Assembly (NCBI GenBank): GCA_038234815.1
Contig: JBBQSU010000110.1
Span: forward strand, 1-11,150
Direction of reading: 5' to 3'
Source: JBBQSU01 sp038234815
GTDB taxonomy: Bacteria; Planctomycetota; Phycisphaerae; Tepidisphaerales; Tepidisphaeraceae
Length of the DNA stretch: 11,150 nucleotides
Shown: piece after piece, positions 1 through 6,455 of the stretch
Layout: the number at the start of each line of letters is the position of its first letter
Position numbering within the stretch: position 1 is the stretch's first letter
Program-made: the position numbers and the translations under genes
The notes under the pieces: model-generated
The model's input: only the letters and a program-made list of their open reading frames with translations
Told to the model about the DNA's origin: nothing
Databases searched by the model: none

Positions 1-54
1 GCCCTCCAAAACCAACGACATCACCTTCAAAACATCCCGCTCGCGACCGCTCAT
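1..54 (-). CDS. ISNCY-like transposase, N-terminal 18 codons only (runs off left edge)
   Basis: On the minus strand an ATG at 54 opens a frame that reaches the window edge after 18 codons, reading MSGRERDVLKVMSLVLEG. From memory this resembles the start of ISNCY-family (DDE integrase-type) transposases, which begin with an M-S-x-R-E-R-D-x-L-K-V pattern followed by a helix-turn-helix. An in-frame ATG at 75 (MERDLFV...) is an alternative start; the purine-rich stretch after it could instead be the ribosome-binding site for the ATG at 54. The setting supports an IS: direct repeats and a palindrome lie just upstream, and a host gene is cut there. The catalytic domain is outside the window, so the family call rests on a short stretch of similarity. 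The transposase would catalyse movement of the element. Confidence 0.6.
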   Translation of the reverse strand, partial: MSGRERDVLKVMSLVLEG

Positions 55-75
55 GACAAATAAATCTCTCTCCAT

Positions 76-95
76 CCGCTATTTATAAAAAGCGG
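76..95. repeat. Near-perfect 20-bp palindrome upstream of the transposase
   Basis: Bases 76-95 (CCGCTATTTATAAAAAGCGG) pair in 9 of 10 positions with their own reverse complement. The AT-rich centre lies 22 bases upstream of the putative transposase ATG at 54 and just upstream of the alternative ATG at 75. It could be an operator, a transposase-binding site or a hairpin in the leader that limits transposase translation; the sequence does not decide between these. Confidence 0.55.
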
Positions 96-136
96 ACATT
101 TCTATTTGCGCAGAACCGGACATTTCTATTTGCGCA
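93..136. repeat. Two exact 20-bp direct repeats at the IS end
   Basis: CGGACATTTCTATTTGCGCA occurs at 93-112 and again, identically, at 117-136, separated by the four bases GAAC, a 24-bp period. Repeated motifs near IS termini are commonly transposase-binding sites, and that is the likely role here (inference). The outer copy supplies the TAG that now ends the interrupted host gene. Confidence 0.85.
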
Positions 137-527
137 TGACAGCCTCTTTGATTTCATTGACGCCCGCACCGCTGCTGGAGAGCATATTCGACACGCCGGT
201 GCCGCCGCCCAAGCGGAATCCACTGGCGTTGCCATCGCTGATGACCCAGCTGGCACTAGTGAAACTGATGCCGCCAATGGTGTATTGGCCGGACGTTGCG
301 TGATTGCACAACGGCTGCACGCTCGGCGTTCCGCTGAACTGGGCCACGGTGGACGTCGTCCAGTCAGCGGGCGTAGCCATCGCTGGACTCCAGTTTGAGC
401 CGGTCGCCCAGTCGGTGGTCGCATTATTTTGCCACGTGGTAATCGCCGCTTGCGCGGGCTTGGAATATACCGCATTCGCCAACGCGGCGGCCGCGGCAAC
501 ACTCAACGCTTTTCGTACCGTACTCAT
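126..527 (-). pseudogene. Secreted beta-strand-repeat (autotransporter-associated/PEP-CTERM-like) protein, 3' end cut by IS
   Basis: The start chosen is the ATG at 527, which follows a strong AGGAGG (540-535) with 7-base spacing; longer in-frame starts lack this. The 133 residues begin with a signal peptide (charged MSTVRK, an Ala/Val-rich core, probable cleavage after AQA at residue 27). Then comes a W-rich segment (TTDWATGSNW) and a run on the pattern tWxxxxxxdWxxxxNWsp...vaqFsg...ytiggisf...wvisdg...frlGgg, typical of passenger-like repeat proteins of Planctomycetota and Verrucomicrobiota. Such proteins usually run for hundreds of residues; this one ends abruptly as KEAVMRK-stop, with the last residues and TAG in IS-type sequence. 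ATG and the TGA of the upstream LacI gene overlap as ATGA, so the two are probably co-transcribed and translationally coupled. Function unknown; probably cell-surface or extracellular. Confidence 0.7.
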
Positions 528-1603
528 AATGAAGCCTCCTGGGGGGTTACCCCGGTTGTAAAATTCGGAGCAGTCGCAGCGCGACAATTCACTCCGGTGA
601 TATGGGTCGTACCTGTTACAAGTTCATCTTTGATCAGCACCGATTGCGGCACCGATCCATTGCCATCGATTTGTTCGAGCATCATCGCCGCCGCTTTTCG
701 CCCCATCCCAAAGCGGTTGAACCGCACGCGGGTCAGCGTGGGCATTTGCACGGCAAATTCATTGCTGTCATCGCAGCAGGCAAGTGCGAAATCGCGCCCG
801 GGCACCCGCCCGGCCATCGCGGCGGCGTAGACCAAGGCGCGGGTGTGTCCTGTCCCCGCCGTCACCACACCCACTTCACGCGAGAGCAGCGGCAGCACAC
901 CTTGGCTCGCGACGTCGAAATGGTCGCGGAGGCTTTCCACCTCGATAAGCTCGGCGCCAGCCGCTTCGGCCGCCTCGCAGACCCCCTGAAGACGGGCGGC
1001 CGTACTGTAATGTCCCGGGACCGGCCCACGCATAAAAACCAGCCGCCGAATACCTGAATCCAGAATGGCGTTGGCCGCGAGCCGGCCGGCGCGGCGCTCA
1101 TCACGATGAATGCAGCGCGTGGACGTCCATGTGTTGGCGTCGCACCAGATGCAATTTTGGAATTGCTCCTTGACCGCAGTGGCGACGTCGTCGGGCAGCC
1201 AGTTCAATACAATGATTCCCTCAAGGACCCGCTCCCGGAAAATAAGCGATGGCGAGGTATCGGGATGGTGCATGTCGTCAAGGCGAACCAAGGAAACGAC
1301 GTACCCCGCTTCTTCCAAGCCAAGGTTAATCCCCATGAGGGCCTCGAAGCCCAGGGGGTTGGTCAAGCCTTCTTCTCCGCCGGTCTTATTGCGCACCAGC
1401 ACGCCGATATGCGGGGATTTTCGTGAACGCATGGACCGCGCGGCCGCGCTGGGGCGGTAATTCATCGCCTCGGCCGTTGCCAGGATCGTCCGCGTCCGCT
1501 TTTGCGAGTCCTTCCGCACGCCGCGCGTCTGCCCATTGAGCACGCGCGACACCGTGCAGATGCTGCTTCCAGTCGCTCGAGCTATTTCCTGAAGGGTTGC
1601 CAT
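524..1603 (-). CDS. LacI-family transcriptional regulator
   Basis: This 359-residue protein has the classic LacI layout. Residues 3-24 (TLQEIARATGSSICTVSRVL) are the helix-turn-helix, and YRPSAAARSMRSRKS (about 49-63) forms the hinge helix entering the minor groove. From residue 65 (HIGVLV) onwards is a periplasmic-binding-protein-like effector domain of roughly 270 residues, ending with a family-like segment near residue 300 (LTRVRFNRFGMGRKAAAMML). About 20 extra C-terminal residues are not typical and simply run into the next gene. It diverges from the GH43 gene, suggesting a sugar-responsive repressor of that gene and of its own operon, which also includes the secreted-protein gene beginning in its ATGA overlap. 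No strong ribosome-binding site precedes the start. The ligand cannot be read from sequence; an arabinose- or xylose-derived sugar would suit the neighbour (inference). Confidence 0.88.
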   Translation of the reverse strand: MATLQEIARATGSSICTVSRVLNGQTRGVRKDSQKRTRTILATAEAMNYRPSAAARSMRSRKSPHIGVLVRNKTGGEEGLTNPLGFEALMGINLGLEEAGYVVSLVRLDDMHHPDTSPSLIFRERVLEGIIVLNWLPDDVATAVKEQFQNCIWCDANTWTSTRCIHRDERRAGRLAANAILDSGIRRLVFMRGPVPGHYSTAARLQGVCEAAEAAGAELIEVESLRDHFDVASQGVLPLLSREVGVVTAGTGHTRALVYAAAMAGRVPGRDFALACCDDSNEFAVQMPTLTRVRFNRFGMGRKAAAMMLEQIDGNGSVPQSVLIKDELVTGTTHITGVNCRAATAPNFTTGVTPQEASL

Positions 1604-1751
1604 AACAAATTCTGTTCCGCTTGCTATTGCTCACGCCAGCGATATGCTATTATGACTCAATCGATAACGTTTGCAAGTAAATTTTCGCTAACCAAATAGA
1701 TTTCTATAAGTACTTGAAATTACTCAGCTTGCGCGATGGTCTGGCAAGCGA
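1604..1751. promoter_or_regulatory. Divergent control region between LacI and GH43 genes
   Basis: This AT-rich 148-bp region must hold the start signals for both divergent genes. For the LacI gene (minus) a good promoter can be read: -35 TTGCAA (1676-1671), 16-bp spacer, -10 CATAAT (1654-1649). For the GH43 gene (plus) only weak signals are seen, such as TATAAG at 1705-1710 without a good -35. The sequence from 1661 to 1676 resembles a LacI-family operator and overlaps the LacI promoter. Confidence 0.45.
1661..1676. promoter_or_regulatory. Candidate LacI-family operator
   Basis: TCGATAACGTTTGCAA is an imperfect palindrome centred on AACGTT. Its right half ACGTTTGCAA matches the half-site of the TTGCAAACGTTTGCAA type common to LacI/CcpA-class regulators. 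It overlaps the -35 and spacer of the predicted LacI promoter, which fits autorepression. The left half is degenerate, so it may be a weak site. Confidence 0.4.
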
Positions 1752-1835
1752 ATGATTGATCCCGTAAAATCAAACCAAGGCGTGCCAAGAGCGACTCTTC
1801 GAAAGTCCCTTCCTCGGCCTGATTGCGAAACGAAT

Positions 1836-3284
1836 ATGACCCACAGCGCCTCCAACCCCCTCCTCGCTGGCGACTGGCCAGACCCTTCAGTGCTACGCGT
1901 CGGCGGTGACTACTACCTGACGCATTCCTCCTTTCGCTATGCTCCCGGCCTCTTGATCTGGCATTCGCGCGATCTGCTCACTTGGCGGCCCCTTTGCCAT
2001 GCCCTCAGTATGTATGACGGCGATGTCTGGGCGCCTGAGCTTTGCTACCACGACGGGCGCTTCTTCATCTACTACAAAACCACCGGCGGCAACCACGTGC
2101 TCCACGCCGACGCCATCACCGGGCCATGGCAAAGGCCGGTGGACCTCGGCGTTGGGTACATCGACCCCGGGCATGTGGTCGGACCGGACGGCCGGCGATA
2201 TCTGCACCTGTCGAATGGGCAAATGGTGGAGCTCGCGGCTGATGGTCTCTCCGTTCTCAGCAAGCCCAGTAAGGTTTATGAAGGCTGGCCGATCCCCGAC
2301 TCTTGGCGCACCGAGGGGATGTGCCTGGAAGGCCCGAAACTGATCGAGCATGGTGGCTATTACCACATGCTCAGTGCCGAAGGCGGAACCGCCGGACCCG
2401 CGACCAGCCATATGGTCATTCACGCGCGCTCGCGCAGCCCCATCGGCCCCTGGGAAAACTCGCCGCATAACCCCATCATCCACACTCCCGACGCCACGCG
2501 GCGATGGCATTCACGCGGACACGGCACGCTGGTGCAGGCGCCGGACGCATCGTGGTGGATCATCTATCACGCTTACGAAAAGAACTTTCAAACTTTGGGC
2601 CGGCAGACCCTCATCGAGCCGGTTGCCTGGACCGGCGATGGATGGTTGCTCTCGACCGACACCCAGCACGCCGAGGGGGCGCTGCCGTTTGCGCCGCGGG
2701 CGGTTACAGATAAGCTCTCGCTGGACGACAGCTTCGCAGGACCAGAGCTGTCCTGGCAGTGGCGTTTCTATGACCAGTTGAACCGCTCGCGTTACCGCTT
2801 CGACCAAGGCTTGATTCTCACCGCGCAAGGCGATGCGCCAGGCAATAGCTCGCCGCTGGCTTGCATCCCCATGCACCGCGGGTACGAGGTGGAGATGAGC
2901 GTTGAGTTGCTCTCGCCAGCCGCGACAGCCGGGCTGATGCTATTTTACGGTCCCAGCGCCTTTGCCGGCCTCGGGGTTTCTGCGGCCGGCGTCATCGCCT
3001 GCAATAACCACTGGGGGATTGCACGGCTGGAGGAGGCCCCGACCGCGGGGCATGTTCGCCTGCGCATCATCAACGATCACCATTCCGTGGCGCTGGCATG
3101 GTGCATCGGCGGGGATGAGGATGGCGAGGCGCATTGGAGGCAACCTAACTGCTGGAGCGACATGAGCGGTTACCACCACAATGTCTTTGGCGGGTTCATG
3201 GGCCTGCGCATCGCCCTTTTTGCCAGCGGCGAGGGTGCCGCCCGTTTCAGGCATTTTCGCTACCGCCCACAAGCCGATCTGTGA
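1836..3284 (+). CDS. Glycoside hydrolase family 43 (beta-xylosidase / alpha-L-arabinofuranosidase type)
   Basis: The five-bladed beta-propeller fold of GH43 is recognisable. From the ATG at 1836 (482 residues) the domain starts at once as NPLLAGDWPDPSVL. The three catalytic acids stand where expected: Asp16 (WPDPS, general base), Asp110 (YIDPG, pKa modulator) and Glu165 (LEGPK, general acid). His229 in the GHGTLV segment matches the central metal-site histidine. Residues ~290-480 form a beta-rich C-terminal domain like the concanavalin-like module of GH43 xylosidases. An in-frame ATG at 1752 would add 28 residues (MIDPVKSNQG...) with no domain similarity; neither start has a good ribosome-binding site. 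No signal peptide is seen from the short start, so it probably acts in the cytoplasm on imported oligosaccharides, releasing arabinose or xylose. It is divergent from LacI and convergent with the pectin operon. Substrate specificity within GH43 is not decided. Confidence 0.88.
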   Translation: MTHSASNPLLAGDWPDPSVLRVGGDYYLTHSSFRYAPGLLIWHSRDLLTWRPLCHALSMYDGDVWAPELCYHDGRFFIYYKTTGGNHVLHADAITGPWQRPVDLGVGYIDPGHVVGPDGRRYLHLSNGQMVELAADGLSVLSKPSKVYEGWPIPDSWRTEGMCLEGPKLIEHGGYYHMLSAEGGTAGPATSHMVIHARSRSPIGPWENSPHNPIIHTPDATRRWHSRGHGTLVQAPDASWWIIYHAYEKNFQTLGRQTLIEPVAWTGDGWLLSTDTQHAEGALPFAPRAVTDKLSLDDSFAGPELSWQWRFYDQLNRSRYRFDQGLILTAQGDAPGNSSPLACIPMHRGYEVEMSVELLSPAATAGLMLFYGPSAFAGLGVSAAGVIACNNHWGIARLEEAPTAGHVRLRIINDHHSVALAWCIGGDEDGEAHWRQPNCWSDMSGYHHNVFGGFMGLRIALFASGEGAARFRHFRYRPQADL

Positions 3285-3365
3285 GACTCTGTTTATTAAA
3301 AGGCCCCGTGATGCGCTGCCAATTAGCGGCGGGCTGCCGCACTCGGCCGAAGCGGTGGCGGTAGT
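3285..3365. other. Convergent intergenic gap with a weak hairpin
   Basis: These 81 bases separate the 3' ends of the GH43 gene (plus) and the lyase gene (minus). A short hairpin is present: GCGGC (3326-3330), loop GGGCT, GCCGC (3336-3340). It has no T-tract on either side, so a bidirectional terminator is possible but unproven. Confidence 0.3.
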
Positions 3366-4616
3366 TCACACTGGGTAAGGCCCTCCGGCTTCGGCCGCGT
3401 AATCGGGTAGGCCACGGGAGGCGGGCACGTCACGGATATCGAGCAAATACAGGTGGTTGGTTTGGGTGGTTGGGTCTCCGGCCAATAGCAGCACCCATCG
3501 CCCGCACGGCGTTACGTGCGGATGGGCATGGGATTTCTGTCCCGTGCCATACGTCGCCCACGGCCCGCTCAGCAGTTGCCAGGACGGTTCACCGCGATCT
3601 GACAGTTCGCTCAAGGTATAGAGGACCCTCCCGCCGTCGACTATACCGTCGGTCATCCAGCGATCGCCGGCAGGGACCGCCGCGACGTGCCTGCCTTTGA
3701 GAAAGGGTACGCAAAATTCGACACGCCTATGGGTCCGCGGACAGGTCATGCCGCCGTAGGCTTTGCCGCCGCCGCTAGCTTCATATTGGACGCCGCGCTG
3801 CGTGGCACTGTAGTGGCAGGTGTTGACGCCCGGCTGGTTCGGGGTGCGCAGGGCCGTGTACCAACCGCCTTCATAATCCGTCATCAGGAGCATGTGCTCG
3901 ACGGGCAGGTGATCGTAGGAAAAGACAAGATGCCGGTCACCGTAAGGGATGACGTGCTTGGTAAAGGCATTAATGCGCACCACGAGATGGTGTTCGCCCG
4001 TGTCGAGATCATACCTGACCAATTGCGTATCCGTTGTCTCGCGACGAGCTGTATTACCCTTTTCCCGAATCCTTCTAATTTGTTCGGCATCTTTCGAAAT
4101 ATAGAAGAAGTAGCGTCCGCACGGCGAAGCGCAATTCTGGCACTTGGCCTCCCGGCCGGCCGGAACCTCGAACAGCAGCCGATCCTCTCCGGTGTCGATC
4201 CCTACGGCGCGGTACGCGGAGCCGGTGCAGTAGATCAGCTCCCGGCGGGCCACGTTGAAAACCGTGGGCTCGCCCGGCGTGCGAAAGTCCGGAGTCGTTG
4301 CGACGCGCGCCAGTTCGCGCCGGTCGCCGGTCAGCAAGTCGAGCACATCCCAGCGCCCTTCGAGGACGGCGTCGTCTACGACCTGGTACCGCTGATAGAC
4401 CAGCCACCGGCCGTCCGGTGACAGGGACGGAATGAAATAATACAGCGCCTGACAAAACTCAGGCCCGGAGGTGAGCTGATAGGCCGCACGCCCAGTGCCG
4501 GGGACCTGCAGGCGCGGGAAATGAGCGGCAACCCGCTCGGGTGCCAGGGGGTCGCTGACGGAACAGCCCGAAGCATCATTGGCTAACGCAGTTTTTAGGG
4601 GTTTGTGATTTTTCAT
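3366..4616 (-). CDS. ogl: Oligogalacturonate lyase (PL22)
   Basis: The 416-residue product fits Ogl, the cytoplasmic lyase that splits short (often 4,5-unsaturated) galacturonate oligomers by beta-elimination to give 5-keto-4-deoxyuronate. It is a WD-like beta-propeller: repeating strands such as SLSPDGRWLVYQR (64-76) and TPCGRWVLLLAGD (369-381) mark the blades, and no signal peptide is present. Residues Gln360, His363 and His365 in GQKSHAHPH match the Q-x-x-H-x-H spacing that I recall for the metal (Mn) site of this family; the third histidine may be His268 or His296. The length is slightly above the usual ~385-390, mostly as an N-terminal extension (1-30). It starts 6 bases after the kduD stop, so the two are translated from one message. 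It is the last gene of the pectin operon. Confidence 0.87.
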   Translation of the reverse strand: MKNHKPLKTALANDASGCSVSDPLAPERVAAHFPRLQVPGTGRAAYQLTSGPEFCQALYYFIPSLSPDGRWLVYQRYQVVDDAVLEGRWDVLDLLTGDRRELARVATTPDFRTPGEPTVFNVARRELIYCTGSAYRAVGIDTGEDRLLFEVPAGREAKCQNCASPCGRYFFYISKDAEQIRRIREKGNTARRETTDTQLVRYDLDTGEHHLVVRINAFTKHVIPYGDRHLVFSYDHLPVEHMLLMTDYEGGWYTALRTPNQPGVNTCHYSATQRGVQYEASGGGKAYGGMTCPRTHRRVEFCVPFLKGRHVAAVPAGDRWMTDGIVDGGRVLYTLSELSDRGEPSWQLLSGPWATYGTGQKSHAHPHVTPCGRWVLLLAGDPTTQTNHLYLLDIRDVPASRGLPDYAAEAGGPYPV

Positions 4617-4622
4617 TTCATT

Positions 4623-5393
4623 TCAGCGCCCCATCCAGCCCCCGTCGACCAGGAGGACGCTGCCATGCATATAGTCCGATGCGGCCGAAGCGAGGAAGAC
4701 CACCGGGCCCTTGAAGTCGTCGGGATTGCCCCAGCGCCCGGCCGGGATGCGGTCCATGATCTGCTTGCTCCGCACTGGGTCGTTGCGCAGGGCCTCGGTG
4801 TTGTCGGTGGCGATGTAGCCCGGGGCGATCGCGTTGACGTTGACACCCTTGCCGGCCCACTCGTTCGCCAACGCCTTGGCCAATTGCCCCACGCCGCCCT
4901 TGCTCGCGGCGTAGCCGGGCACGGTGATCCCGCCCTGGAAGGTCAGCAGAGAGGCGGTGAAGATAATCTTGCCCGCCCCCCGCGCCACCATGGTCTTGCC
5001 GATCTCGCGGCTGAGAATGAACTGGGCGGTGAGGTTGATCTCGAGGATCTTGTCCCAGTATTCGTCGGGATGCTCGGCCGCGGGCTTGCGGAGGATGCTC
5101 CCGGCGTTGTTGACCAGAATGTCAATCTGCGGGTAATCCCTCTGGACCTGCGTGATAAAGCCGCGAAGCGCCGCCCGGTCGGCAAAATCCGCCTGGTAGC
5201 CGCGGAACTCCCGCCCCAGCCCCTGCACCGCGCGCTCGACCTCACTGCCGGAAGCCTCCAGTGATGCGCTCACACCGATGATGTCGGCGCCCGCCTCTGC
5301 GAGGGCTATGGCCATCGCCTTGCCGATGCCGCGCTTGCAGCCGGTTACCAGGGCCGTCTTACCGTCAAGTCTGAACAGGTCGAGTGTCTTCAT
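4623..5393 (-). CDS. kduD: 2-dehydro-3-deoxy-D-gluconate 5-dehydrogenase KduD (SDR family)
   Basis: This 256-residue short-chain dehydrogenase matches KduD, which reduces 5-keto-4-deoxyuronate-derived 2,5-diketo-3-deoxygluconate to 2-keto-3-deoxygluconate with NAD(P)H in the cytoplasm. Visible motifs: nucleotide-binding TGCKRGIG (17-24), NNAG (95-98), and the catalytic set Asn120, Ser148, Tyr161 and Lys165 (YAASK). The opening LFRLDGKTALVTG and the end SDYMHGSVLLVDGGWMGR are typical of KduD. The ATG at 5393 was chosen over an upstream in-frame one (5477) because homologous sequence begins there and AAGGAAG lies about 10 bases ahead. Its start overlaps the acetyltransferase gene by 29 bases, and ogl follows after 6 bases. 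Other SDRs such as gluconate 5-dehydrogenase are close relatives, but the Ogl neighbour favours KduD. Confidence 0.88.
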   Translation of the reverse strand: MKTLDLFRLDGKTALVTGCKRGIGKAMAIALAEAGADIIGVSASLEASGSEVERAVQGLGREFRGYQADFADRAALRGFITQVQRDYPQIDILVNNAGSILRKPAAEHPDEYWDKILEINLTAQFILSREIGKTMVARGAGKIIFTASLLTFQGGITVPGYAASKGGVGQLAKALANEWAGKGVNVNAIAPGYIATDNTEALRNDPVRSKQIMDRIPAGRWGNPDDFKGPVVFLASAASDYMHGSVLLVDGGWMGR

Positions 5394-6003
5394 GATTGGA
5401 TGCTTCCTTCTTTGTTTCTTTACGCGAGCGGATGATCCTGGCGGGGACGCCCCCGACAATCGAATACGGCGGGACATCTTTCGTCACCACCGCGCCGGCC
5501 GCGAGGACGGAGCCCGTCCCAATCGTGACGCCGGCGGTAATAATTACTTTGCCTGCCACCCAGACATCATCTTCGATGGTGATGGGGGCGTTCTTGCTTC
5601 CCTGGCCGCAGATCGGGCGGTTCACATCGGTGAACACATGATCTGAAGCAATCATCTGGACGAACGGGGCGATGCGCACATTCTTCCCGATCCGAATCCC
5701 GACTGGCTCCCCCACCGCACCCGAGCCGATGATCAGCGTGCCGGTCTGCACGCTGCAGTTCTCCCCGAACTCAACATTGCCCTGGATGATCGCACCGGGA
5801 GCGACCACGCAGCGCGGGCCGATCTTGATGGCGCCCTTACGCGGGTTGATTCGCGCCTCGGGGCTGATCTTGGCGGTGGGGTCCACCTGCACGTTTCGAT
5901 GGCGTGTCGCGAGGCGACGGCCCCACCAGAGGGCCAGTCGCTGCCGCCAGGTGTGGTCCTGCAACATGCTGTTCCCGCCATCGAACCAAATCCAAAAACT
6001 CAT
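5365..6003 (-). CDS. Hexapeptide-repeat (left-handed beta-helix) O-acetyltransferase
   Basis: The 212-residue product has hexapeptide repeats ([LIV]-G-x-x-x-x) from about residue 40 to 190. A family-like ASDHVF (119-124) contains the probable catalytic His122, and the closing signature VTKDVPPYSIVGGVPARIIRSR matches the maltose/galactoside and NodL/WcaF-type acetyl-CoA transferases. The W/R-rich N-terminal 35 residues are not the usual maltose-acetyltransferase domain. Start: the ATG at 6003 overlaps TGA of the preceding hydrolase frame (ATGA); Met13 (5967) is an alternative. The 3' end runs 29 bases into kduD, with a charged tail (RKETKKEASNHEDTRPVQT). A sugar acetyltransferase is not part of the standard pectin pathway. 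It could detoxify surplus sugars or modify a surface glycan (inference); the acceptor is unknown. Confidence 0.8.
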   Translation of the reverse strand: MSFWIWFDGGNSMLQDHTWRQRLALWWGRRLATRHRNVQVDPTAKISPEARINPRKGAIKIGPRCVVAPGAIIQGNVEFGENCSVQTGTLIIGSGAVGEPVGIRIGKNVRIAPFVQMIASDHVFTDVNRPICGQGSKNAPITIEDDVWVAGKVIITAGVTIGTGSVLAAGAVVTKDVPPYSIVGGVPARIIRSRKETKKEASNHEDTRPVQT

Positions 6004-6349
6004 AGATTCACCCCGATCTCAACCAACATCGCATTTTCACCAGGCAGCGAGTTGCACAACACCCGATCTCGGCCGCCTCGGGAAGCATCCCCTTCCACAA
6101 CAGCCACGCCGTTCCATTGCCGCCGCACTGGTAGTTCGGGAAGTTGCACGGAAACTTGCGTTCGCCTCGCACGTGAGGCAGAAACTTGGAGCGCGTCTCC
6201 TGGATCAGTTGCTCATCCGGGGCTGCGGTCGCAAGTCTTGCCAACCCGTGCAGCGTTACGGCCCCGGTGTAATGATCGAAGTTGCGATGGACCTCGAGGT
6301 GCTTGCGATAGGCGCTCAAAGCCAAGGCTCGCGTGCCGGCGGTTCTCAT
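6000..6349 (-). pseudogene. GH105/GH88-like unsaturated uronyl hydrolase, N-terminal remnant with frameshift
   Basis: Reading from the ATG at 6349, about 96 residues look like the beginning of an unsaturated rhamnogalacturonyl/glucuronyl hydrolase ((alpha/alpha)6 barrel). Characteristic stretches are NFDHYTGAVTLHGLARL, FPCNFPNYQCGGNG and TAWLLWKGMLPEAAEI, as I recall from GH105-type proteins. Intact members have ~350 residues, so most of the barrel is missing. The literal frame ends at 6008 with an implausible Cys-rich tail (CCATRCLVKMRCWLRSG). Shifting frame at the G-run near 6061-6064 gives a sensible tail, GVLCNSLPGENAMLVEIGVNL, whose TGA (6002-6000) overlaps the acetyltransferase ATG as ATGA. 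So the gene was once the first of this operon. A 1-base loss plus a larger internal deletion is the simplest reading; a sequencing error could account for the frameshift only. Two in-frame TAG codons precede the ATG. Confidence 0.6.
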
Positions 6350-6455
6350 GCCCTACTTCTATAACTCTTCCTGCCCGGCGCGTCGTTAGCGGGGATTGAT
6401 ATTGCTTGCACTATTTTGACTTCCCCCCGTCGCCGGCGTAACGTCGCCTGCTCCT
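6350..6455. promoter_or_regulatory. Divergent control region between the pectin operon and the AraC gene
   Basis: These 106 bases must contain the promoters of both the minus-strand pectin operon and the plus-strand AraC gene. An AT-rich core (about 6397-6420) is flanked by GC-rich runs including CCCCCC at 6423-6428. I find no convincing -35/-10 pair or clean repeat for an AraC site. The arrangement itself suggests that the AraC protein binds here. Confidence 0.35.

Larger units (their letters stand above)
1..139 (-). mobile_element. End of an insertion sequence (5' side of the transposase gene)
   Basis: Bases 1 to about 136-142 form one end of a mobile element. From outside inwards they hold two copies of a 20-bp repeat, a 20-bp near-palindrome and the start of a transposase reading towards base 1. 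The host sequence on the right is a secreted-protein gene that loses its family-like sequence at about base 140 and stops within the outer repeat (TAG at 128-126). The exact boundary is uncertain: the element could begin TGCGCAAATAG (136) or TGTCATGCGC (about 142). The other end and the target-site duplication lie outside the window. Confidence 0.6.

Noticed and set aside
93..136. Two-copy repeat considered as a CRISPR fragment
   Set aside because: Spacer is only 4 bp and the repeats adjoin a transposase start; it is an IS terminus feature.
429..1460. Several long plus-strand and alternate-frame open frames (for example 602-1057, 1110-1460)
   Set aside because: They lie opposite the LacI gene, have no domain pattern and are expected by chance in high-GC DNA.
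3687..4421. 244-codon plus-strand open frame
   Set aside because: It is antisense to oligogalacturonate lyase, whose protein sequence is clearly conserved-looking; no motif in the plus frame.
4605..5264. 219-codon plus-strand open frame
   Set aside because: Antisense shadow of kduD; catalytic and cofactor motifs are on the minus strand.
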